64,000 nucleotides of DNA from Streptomyces gelaticus. Its GTDB lineage: Bacteria > Actinomycetota > Actinomycetes > Streptomycetales > Streptomycetaceae. The notes under the pieces are model-generated. The model did no database searches. It saw nothing but the letters and a program-made list of their open reading frames with translations, and was not told the origin of the DNA. The position numbers were made by a program, and so were the translations under genes. Location: positions 372,001 to 436,000 of the forward strand of contig NZ_BMTF01000003.1 of the NCBI RefSeq assembly GCF_014649535.1. The letters are read 5' to 3'. Below, in pieces: positions 58,198 through 64,000 of this stretch (position 1 is its first letter; each line of letters starts with the position of its first letter).

Positions 58198-59667
58198 ATG
58201 GATGTGCCAACCCTCAGAAAAGGCACCCTCGGCACCGCCGACATCGCCTTCTTCGTCGTCTCGGCGGCCGCCCCGCTCACGGTGATGGCCGGAGTCGCCC
58301 CGATCGCCATCCTGCTCGGCGGCATCGGTGCCCCCGTCGGCTACCTGCTGGCCGGGGTGACCCTCGCGGTCTTCGCCATCGGGTTCACCACGATGAGCCG
58401 CCATGTCCGCAGCAGCGGCGCGTTCTACGCGTACATCACCCGGGGCATGGGCCGCCCCGTCGGCATCGCCGCCGCCCTGGTCGCGATGCTCGGCTACAAC
58501 GGCATGGAGATCGGCATCTACGGACTGCTCGGCTCCGCCACCGCCGACACCGCCCAGGCCCTGTGGGGCATCGACATCCCCTGGCTGCCGGTCTCCCTCG
58601 CCGGACTGCTGCTCATCTGGTACGGCGGCTTCCGCTCCATCGACTTCGGCGCCAAGGTCCTCGGGGTGCTGCTCGTCGCGGAGACGGGCATCCTCGTACT
58701 GCTCGCCGGCGGGGTGCTGCTGGGCGGCGGTGCCGACGGGATCTCGCTCGCCTCGTTCGCCCCCGGCAATGTCCTCGTACCCGGTACGGCAGCCGTGCTG
58801 GCCTGCGCGTTCGCCGCGTTCACCGGCTTCGAGTCCACGGTGATCTACCGGCGCGAGGCACGGAACCCGGACCGCACCGTCCCCCGTGCCACCTACATCG
58901 CCGTCGCGTTCCTCGGACTCTTCTACGCGTTCATCGTCTGGACCGTCATCCAGGCGTTCGGCGACGCGGACGTGGTCGAGGCCGCCGCCACCGACCCGGG
59001 CGGTCTGTTCTTCTCCGCCATCACCCACTACGTCGGCTCCTGGGCCGCGGACCTGATGCACATCCTCATCGTCACCAGCGTCCTCGCCTCGCTGCTCGCC
59101 TTCCACAACGCCATCAACCGGTACGGACTCGCGCTCTCCGAGGAAGGGGTGCTGCCCGCCGCCCTGGGCCGCGTCCACCCCCGCCACCGTTCCCCCTACG
59201 TGGCCGGGCTCGCCCAGATCGCACTCGGAGCCGTGGTCGTCATCGGCTTCGCCGCGGCCGGCGCCGATCCGTACGCGCAACTGCTGCTCTGGGTCAACAC
59301 CCCGGGAATGCTCGGCCTGATGCTGCTCCAGCTGCTCGCCGCGATCGCCGTCCCGCTGTACTTCCGCCGGTTCGCGCACGGCGAGGGCAGATTCCGTACC
59401 GTCGTCGCGCCGGTCGTCGCCGCGGTGCTGCTGGCGGCCGCGATCTTCCTGGTCACCGACCATATCGAGCTGTTCTCCGGCGCCTCGACCGGCGTGAACA
59501 TCGTGCTCGTCTCGCTGGTGCCCGCGGTCTTCCTGGCCGGACTCGCAATCGCCCACCGGCTGAAGCGCAACAAGCCCGAGGTGTACGCCCGGTTCGCAGC
59601 CGAGCCGCCGGCATCCTCGTCGCCGAAGACGGCGGCCACCACCGCCCCCGCCACCACCACCGTCTAA
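58198..59667 (+). CDS. APC-family amino acid permease
   Basis: A 489-residue twelve-span amino-acid/polyamine/organocation transporter. It opens with LRKGTLGTADIAFFVVSAAA and PLTVMAGVAPIAI (TM1 region), and has YNGMEIGIYGLLGS in TM3, AFAAFTGFESTVIYRREARN (about 217-236, the conserved substrate/proton-coupling loop), and LAFHNAINRYGLALSEEGVL (about 300-319) typical of the basic APC fold. A Thr/Ala/Pro-rich C-tail follows. Substrate likely an amino acid or amine; its partner amidohydrolase starts 11 bp later in the same operon. ATG 58198 is the first start leading into TM1; the ribosome site AAGGG is rather far upstream. Confidence 0.87.
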   Translation: MDVPTLRKGTLGTADIAFFVVSAAAPLTVMAGVAPIAILLGGIGAPVGYLLAGVTLAVFAIGFTTMSRHVRSSGAFYAYITRGMGRPVGIAAALVAMLGYNGMEIGIYGLLGSATADTAQALWGIDIPWLPVSLAGLLLIWYGGFRSIDFGAKVLGVLLVAETGILVLLAGGVLLGGGADGISLASFAPGNVLVPGTAAVLACAFAAFTGFESTVIYRREARNPDRTVPRATYIAVAFLGLFYAFIVWTVIQAFGDADVVEAAATDPGGLFFSAITHYVGSWAADLMHILIVTSVLASLLAFHNAINRYGLALSEEGVLPAALGRVHPRHRSPYVAGLAQIALGAVVVIGFAAAGADPYAQLLLWVNTPGMLGLMLLQLLAAIAVPLYFRRFAHGEGRFRTVVAPVVAAVLLAAAIFLVTDHIELFSGASTGVNIVLVSLVPAVFLAGLAIAHRLKRNKPEVYARFAAEPPASSSPKTAATTAPATTTV

Positions 59668-59678
59668 GGAGCCCCACC

Positions 59679-61277
59679 GTGTCCGCAGCCGACCTCCTCC
59701 TCACCGGAGCCCGCGTCCGCACCCTCGACCCGGCCCGGCCGGAAGCCACCGCCGTGGCCGTCAAGGACGGGGTGATCACCGCGGTCGGCGACGAGGCCGG
59801 GCTGCGCGAGTGGCGCGGCAGTGGAACCGAGCACATCGACCTGTCCGGGGCCACCCTCACGCCCGGCCTGGTCGATGCGCACAGCCACCCCGTCTGGGGC
59901 CTGGAGATGGCCACCGGCACGGACCTCACCGCCGTCCGCGACCTCGACCAGCTGCGCGCCGCCCTGGCGGCGGCCGAACGGACCGAGGGCTGGATCGTCG
60001 CCTGGGGCCTGGACCACAACGCCTTCGGCGGCCGCCCCCTCGACCGGGCCCTGATCGAGGACGCCATCGGCGGCGCCCCCGCCTTCATCCGGCTCTACGA
60101 CGGGCACTCCGCCCTGGCCAGTGGGGCGGCCCTGGAGCGCGCCGGGATCACCGGCCCGCGCACCTTCGTCCAGCGCTCCACCGTCGTCTGTGACCCCGAC
60201 GGCCGCCCCACCGGGCATCTGATCGAGCACGCCGCGATGGACCTGGTCGGTGAACGGCTGCCCCGGCCCTCGTACGCGGAGCGCCGCAAGCGCCTCGTGG
60301 AACTGCTCTCCGGCATGGCCGCCACGGGTCTCACCGGGGCCCATGTGATGGACCTCGCCGACGGCTCCGTACCCGGGCTGCTGGCCGCCGTGGAGGAGGA
60401 GACGGACCTGCCCGTACGGCTGCGGCTGGCCCCGTGGTGCATGCCGGGCGCCGACGAGGAGGCCCTGGACGAGCTGGTACGGCTGCAGCGCGAGGCGGGC
60501 CGGCTCTGGCGCGTCGGCGGCGTCAAGTTCTTCATGGACGGCACCGTCGAGGGCGGCACCGCGTGGCTGGAGCACGCCGACTGCCGAGGGGAGAGCACTG
60601 AGGCGTTCTGGCCGGACCCCGAGGCGTACACCGCCGCCGTCCACCGGCTGCACCACGCCGGGGTGCGCACCGCCACGCACGCCATCGGGGACGCGGCCGT
60701 GCGGCACGTGCTGGACACGGTGGAGGCGCTGGGGGAGGGCGGCCGGCTCCGCCACCGCATCGAGCACATCGAGACCGTGCCCGGCGGCCTGGCCGCCCGG
60801 TTCGCCGCACTCGGGGTGATCGCCTCGATGCAGCCCACACACACCGCGTACACCCGCGCCGACCACAGCGACGAGTGGTCGAAGCGGCTCGGCGACGAGC
60901 GGGCCGGGCGGGCCTGGCGCTGCCGGGACCTGCGCGACGCCGGGGCGTACCTGGCGCTGGGCTCGGACTGGCCGATCGCCCACTACGACGTACGTCAGGT
61001 GCTGGCCACGGCCCGGCTGCGGCGGCTGCCCGGGGCGTACGACACCGAGCCGGTCACCGCCGAGCAGGCACTGACCGGGCTGATGGCGCTGGAGGGCTGC
61101 ACCTCGCACGCGGCGGTCGCCGCCGGGGAGCAGCAGGTCTCGGGCCGGATCGCCGTGGGCCACCGGGCCGATCTGACGGCGTTCGGGGTCGATCCGGTGA
61201 CGGCGCCCGCGGATGAGCTGGGGGAGGCGCCGGTGCGGCTGACGGTGTGCGGGGGGCGCGTGGTGCACTGGGGGTGA
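59679..61277 (+). CDS. Amidohydrolase-superfamily enzyme (YtcJ/AepA type)
   Basis: A 532-residue metal-dependent hydrolase of the amidohydrolase_3 family. The N-terminal composite domain opens with DLLLTGARVRTLDPARPEA; the metal-binding TPGLVDAHSHPVWGLEMATG is near residue 61, GVKFFMDGTVEGGTAWLEH near 287 carries the bridging position, THAIGDAAVRH near 330 supplies His, HRIEHIETV near 362 another, and LALGSDWPIAHYD near 428 the catalytic Asp. Members hydrolyse N-acyl amino acids or formamide-like amides, often acting on imported compounds. GTG 59679 has AAGGAG at 7 nt. Coupled to the permease; together they look like an uptake-and-hydrolysis unit. Confidence 0.85.
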   Translation: MSAADLLLTGARVRTLDPARPEATAVAVKDGVITAVGDEAGLREWRGSGTEHIDLSGATLTPGLVDAHSHPVWGLEMATGTDLTAVRDLDQLRAALAAAERTEGWIVAWGLDHNAFGGRPLDRALIEDAIGGAPAFIRLYDGHSALASGAALERAGITGPRTFVQRSTVVCDPDGRPTGHLIEHAAMDLVGERLPRPSYAERRKRLVELLSGMAATGLTGAHVMDLADGSVPGLLAAVEEETDLPVRLRLAPWCMPGADEEALDELVRLQREAGRLWRVGGVKFFMDGTVEGGTAWLEHADCRGESTEAFWPDPEAYTAAVHRLHHAGVRTATHAIGDAAVRHVLDTVEALGEGGRLRHRIEHIETVPGGLAARFAALGVIASMQPTHTAYTRADHSDEWSKRLGDERAGRAWRCRDLRDAGAYLALGSDWPIAHYDVRQVLATARLRRLPGAYDTEPVTAEQALTGLMALEGCTSHAAVAAGEQQVSGRIAVGHRADLTAFGVDPVTAPADELGEAPVRLTVCGGRVVHWG

Positions 61278-61308
61278 GGCAGCGGCGGGCGGACGGGCCG
61301 GAGGGGCC

Positions 61309-62271
61309 TCAGCGGCGGCCCGCCGCCGCGTCCGCCGCCTCACGCCGCGTCCCCACCGGCGCATCCGCGGTGGACAGGCAGGCCAGCCGCGTTCTCGCGC
61401 CCGGCAGTGGAACCCGCTTCGGGAGGTGGTGCGGCAGCGAGCCGTACCAGGCGTACGACACCGCGTAACCGAAGGTCAGGCAGGCCATGCCGCCCAGCGC
61501 GTCCAGCCAGAAGTGGTTGGCGGTCGACACGATGACGACCAGGGTGAGCGTCGGGTACAACAGGGCCAGGACGCGCGCCCAGGGCGCGGAGGCCAGCGCG
61601 AAGACGGTCAGACCGCACCAGAGCGACCAGCCGATGTGCATCGACGGCATCGCCGCGTACTGGTTCGACATGTTCTTGAAGTTGCCCGAGGCCATCGAAC
61701 CCCAGGTGTGATGGACCAGGACGGTGTCGATGAAGTGGCCGCTGGTCATCAGACGGGGCGGCGCCAGTGGATACAGGTAGTAACCGAGCAGCGCCACGCC
61801 GGTCGTCGCGAACAGGGCCAGCCGGGCCGCCGCGTAACGGCCGGGGTGGCAGCGGAACAGCCACACCAGCACGCAGACGGTGACGACGAAGTGCAGCGTC
61901 GCGTAGTAGTAGTTCATCGAGACGATCAGCCATGTCATGGAATTCACCGCGTGGTTGACGGTCTGCTCCACGGCGATGCCCAGGTATCGCTCGGCCGACC
62001 AGATCCAGTCGGCGTTGCGCAGGGCCGCGGTCCGCTGTTCCGGGACGGCGTTGCGCACCAGCGAGTACACCCAGTAACTGGCCGCCACCAGCAGGACTTC
62101 GAACCAGATGCGCGGTCGGCGGGGGGAGCGCAGGGAACGCAGTCTCGCCGGGCCGCCGTTGCGCCGTCCGGTGTTCCGCTTCGCGTTCGCCGCGGGGGCC
62201 GCCTCGTCCACGATGGGTGACGCGGTGGCCTCCAACCGGCCTTCCTGTGACGTCACGCTCAATTCGCCCAT
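61309..62271 (-). CDS. PAP2-family membrane phosphatase
   Basis: A 320-residue integral membrane phosphatase related to the inositol phosphorylceramide synthase/PAP2 branch. After a basic N-terminal cytoplasmic region (ARLRSLRSPRRPRIWFEVLL), five or six spans carry YYYATLHFVVTVCVLVWLFR, then the catalytic-face motif MPSMHIGWSLWCGLTVFALA (about residues 212-231, SxHxxW), and TANHFWLDALGGMACLTFGY (about 260-279, HxxxD). Acts on a lipid phosphate on the outer face. The start ATG 62271 (MGELSV) follows CAGACT by 8 nt and may be leaderless; the longer frame is rejected. It converges on the amidohydrolase gene. Confidence 0.86.
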   Translation of the reverse strand: MGELSVTSQEGRLEATASPIVDEAAPAANAKRNTGRRNGGPARLRSLRSPRRPRIWFEVLLVAASYWVYSLVRNAVPEQRTAALRNADWIWSAERYLGIAVEQTVNHAVNSMTWLIVSMNYYYATLHFVVTVCVLVWLFRCHPGRYAAARLALFATTGVALLGYYLYPLAPPRLMTSGHFIDTVLVHHTWGSMASGNFKNMSNQYAAMPSMHIGWSLWCGLTVFALASAPWARVLALLYPTLTLVVIVSTANHFWLDALGGMACLTFGYAVSYAWYGSLPHHLPKRVPLPGARTRLACLSTADAPVGTRREAADAAAGRR

Positions 62272-62401
62272 AGGCACAGAGTCTGCCAGAAAACGCTCCT
62301 CCGCCCGATGACCCTCCGGCCGGGTCCGGGCCGCACATCGCAAGTGCCGGGAACGAAGGCTCGAACTGCGCCGGGGGAACGGGCGTGGGATCCTGGGCGG
62401 G

Positions 62402-63439
62402 TCAGGCGGTGACGGCCGGAGCGGGTCCGGGGCCGGCGGCCGTTGAACCGCGAACGACCAGTTCGGGCATGAAGACGAACTCGCTGTGGGGAGCGGGCGT
62501 ACCGCCGACCTCCTCGAGCAGCGTACGCACGGCGGCCTGGCCCATCGCCGTCACCGGCTGACGGATCGTGGTCAGCGGCGGATCGGTGAACGCTATGAGC
62601 GGCGAATCGTCGTAGCCGACCACCGACAGATCGCGCGGCACCTCCATCGACAGTCGGCGGGCGGCCCGGATCGCGCCGAGCGCCATCATGTCGCTCGCGC
62701 ACACCACCGCCGTGCAGCCCCGCTCCATCAGCGCCGAGGCAGCGGCCTGTCCACCCTCCAGAGTGAACAGCGAATGCTGGATCAGCTCCTCCACCTCGTC
62801 CGGCGCGAGGTTCAACTGCTCCTGCACGGTGGCGCGAAAGCCCTCGATCTTGCGCAGGACCGGCACGAACCGCTTCGGGCCGACCGCCAGGCCGATCCGC
62901 TGATGACCCAGCGACACCAGGTGCGTCACCGCGAGCCGCATCGCCGCCCGGTCGTCCGGAGAGATGAACGGCGCCTGGACCTTGGGCGAGAAGCCGTTGA
63001 CCAGGACGAACGGGACACCCTTGGCGCGCAGTTGCTCATAGCGCTGCATGTCCGCCGAGGTGTCGGCGTGCAGCCCGGAGACGAAGATGATGCCCGCGAC
63101 ACCGCGGTCGACCAGCATCTCCGTCAGCTCGTCCTCGGTGGAGCCGCCGGGGGTCTGGGTCGCCAGCACGGGGGTGTAGCCCTGCCGCGTCAACGCCTGG
63201 CCGATCACCTGGGCCAGGGCGGGAAAGATGGGGTTCTCCAGCTCGGGTGTGATCAGCCCGACCAGCCCCGCGCTGCGCCTGCGCAGCCGTACGGGCCGTT
63301 CGTAGCCGAGAACGTCGAGCGCGGCGAGAACGGATTCGCGGGTGGCCGCTGCAACACCGGGCTTGCCGTTCAGTACGCGGCTGACCGTCGCTTCGCTGCC
63401 CCCCGCCTGAGTTGCGATATCGGCAAGCCGTGCGGTCAT
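62402..63439 (-). CDS. malR: LacI-family maltose repressor
   Basis: Represses the divergent maltose ABC transporter operon; 345 residues. The LacI HTH opens the protein: TARLADIATQAGGSEATVSR then VLNGKPGVAAATRESVLAAL (residues 2-41); the ligand-binding core follows (GLVGLITPELENPIFPALAQ, AVVCASDMMALGAIRAARRL, DLSVVGYDDSPLIAFTDPPL). Its position divergent from malE, not far from glnE, matches the Streptomyces malR (reg1) locus. A TACAGT box ends 8 nt before ATG 63439 on the coding strand, so the mRNA is probably leaderless. Operators are listed separately. Alternative: another sugar repressor, but malE next to it makes maltose the best choice. Confidence 0.9.
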   Translation of the reverse strand: MTARLADIATQAGGSEATVSRVLNGKPGVAAATRESVLAALDVLGYERPVRLRRRSAGLVGLITPELENPIFPALAQVIGQALTRQGYTPVLATQTPGGSTEDELTEMLVDRGVAGIIFVSGLHADTSADMQRYEQLRAKGVPFVLVNGFSPKVQAPFISPDDRAAMRLAVTHLVSLGHQRIGLAVGPKRFVPVLRKIEGFRATVQEQLNLAPDEVEELIQHSLFTLEGGQAAASALMERGCTAVVCASDMMALGAIRAARRLSMEVPRDLSVVGYDDSPLIAFTDPPLTTIRQPVTAMGQAAVRTLLEEVGGTPAPHSEFVFMPELVVRGSTAAGPGPAPAVTA

Positions 63440-63531
63440 GGAAGTGGACTGTACCGGGCGTATGTCGGATTGCCCACCATGCACATGAATCGGACGACCG
63501 CCCCCGTGCGGCGGCCCGGTGCGCATTCCTG

Positions 63532-63553
63532 GCAACCTCTTGCAAGCTCTTGC
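63532..63553. promoter_or_regulatory. Tandem GCAANNNNTTGC operator-like sites in the malR-malE gap
   Basis: GCAACCTCTTGC and GCAAGCTCTTGC overlap by two bases, 10 bp apart, so both face the same side of the helix. They contain CTTGCAAG. They lie about 95 bp upstream of malR. Confidence 0.65.
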
Positions 63554-63638
63554 GGACCTGGCCCGTGGGCGGCGGTCCGATCGCCGCATCGGGCGGGCCA
63601 CGGGCTGTGGCCTGTCGCTGTCAGGGAGTGACTCCTCT

Positions 63639-63655
63639 CGTCAAGAGTCTTGACG
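63639..63655. promoter_or_regulatory. Perfect 17-bp palindrome overlapping a -35 box of malE
   Basis: CGTCAAGAGTCTTGACG is an exact inverted repeat around a central G. Its right half contains TTGACG, a good -35 hexamer, followed after 18 nt by GAATGT (63674-63679) as a possible -10. Confidence 0.65.
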
Positions 63656-63694
63656 GCAACCGTGAGGACACGCGAATGTAACGATCGTCGGTGC

Positions 63695-63713
63695 TTGCAG
63701 AAATCTTCCGCAA
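63695..63713. promoter_or_regulatory. Probable MalR operator upstream of malE
   Basis: TTGCAGAAATCTTCCGCAA is a 19-bp near-palindrome (TTGC-N-GAA-NNN-TTC-N-GCAA) preceded by C, giving the CTTGCAG element reported for MalR sites as I recall. It lies 85 bp before the malE start. Confidence 0.7.
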
Positions 63714-63797
63714 ACTCTTTCGGCGTTCTTTCATCCTTGTTACGTTCTCGTCGACCCGGCGCCGCGACGGAGCGGTACGGCAGTTGAAGGAGTTCAG

Positions 63798-64000
63798 ATG
63801 CGACGTGGCATAACGGCCACCGCCCTGGTCGCGGCCCTGGCGCTCGCGGCGACCGCCTGCGGCAGCGACAGCGAGTCCGAGGGCACGAGCAAGGGCTCGG
63901 GCGAGCTCTCCGGCACGGTGACGTGGTGGGACACCTCCACCGCGGGCAGCGAGGACAAGGTCTTCAAGAAGATCGCCGAGGACTTCACCAAGCAGCACCC
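63798..64000 (+). CDS. malE: Maltose-binding lipoprotein, N-terminal part (cut by window edge)
   Basis: The first 67 residues of a solute-binding lipoprotein: a basic start, hydrophobic signal and lipobox LALAATACG (RGITATALVAALALAATAC), a Ser/Glu-rich spacer, then GTVTWWDTSTAGSEDKVFKK at the start of the mature binding domain. The WWDTS opening and divergence from a LacI regulator identify MalE of a maltose/maltodextrin ABC importer; malF and malG would follow outside the window. ATG 63798 has AAGGAG at 6 nt. Expected to be induced by maltose through MalR and repressed by glucose. Confidence 0.85.
   Translation, partial: MRRGITATALVAALALAATACGSDSESEGTSKGSGELSGTVTWWDTSTAGSEDKVFKKIAEDFTKQH

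Noticed and set aside
1..64000. tRNA, rRNA, transposase, integrase or attachment sites
   Set aside because: Looked for in all regions between genes; none recognised.

Overview
The window is chromosomal DNA from a high-GC actinomycete, almost certainly a Streptomyces. The genes have strong G/C third-position bias, AGGAGG-type ribosome binding sites and frequent GTG or TTG starts. Several genes look leaderless: a TANNNT -10 box ends 6-8 nt before the start codon. The gene content also fits: the glnA2/glnE neighbourhood, malR/malE, DmdR/IdeR-type iron boxes, an AfsR-like regulator, and HtaA proteins with a class E sortase signal. No tRNA, rRNA, CRISPR, phage or insertion sequence was seen. The window reads as ordinary core chromosome with an iron-acquisition island.

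Layout. 1-13.2 kb is mixed housekeeping: a truncated PAS protein, metallophosphoesterase, glycosyltransferase, MazG-like protein, SDR, Tat-secreted PhoD-like phosphatase, Gfo/Idh oxidoreductase, Bcr/CflA exporter, Rsm22-like protein, dimethylargininase divergent from a TetR regulator with a clear operator, and a stand-alone prim-pol protein. 13.2-25.5 kb is the iron/heme island: efeO-efeB-efeU plus a lipoprotein, hmuTUV, two HtaA proteins and heme oxygenase, with three iron boxes; a PhzF-like gene sits inside it. 25.6-31 kb holds methionine aminopeptidase, an MFS exporter, an F420-dependent NADP reductase-like protein and a site-2 protease homologue. 31-39.8 kb holds a 1102-residue SARP/AfsR-type regulator, a DrrAB-type exporter, panB, and a DHA2 exporter with its TetR gene.

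40-47 kb holds a membrane-anchored endonuclease/exonuclease/phosphatase-family protein, nadE, a multicopper oxidase preceded by a tiny leaderless membrane peptide, a CBS protein, and a DUF305-DUF3105 pair that together resemble a copper/redox group. 47-57.3 kb holds a glutamine synthetase-like gene (glnA2 type) and glnE. Between them lie a three-gene operon (phosphoesterase, MFS, beta-propeller protein), a methyltransferase gene of the PrmC/HemK type with an apparent upstream ORF, and a flavin/F420-binding oxidase-like gene. 57.4-64 kb holds a TetR gene divergent from an amino-acid permease/amidohydrolase pair, a PAP2 phosphatase, malR, and the 5' end of malE with several operator-like palindromes between them.

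Functional themes are iron and heme uptake under iron-box control, nitrogen metabolism and its control (glnA2, glnE), maltose uptake control, and several regulator/exporter pairs whose operators can be read directly. The least explained features are a 19-codon ORF with a perfect Shine-Dalgarno but an ATT start ahead of a methyltransferase, the 128-bp overlap between efeU and the next lipoprotein gene, and the leaderless 56-residue membrane peptide ahead of the multicopper oxidase.
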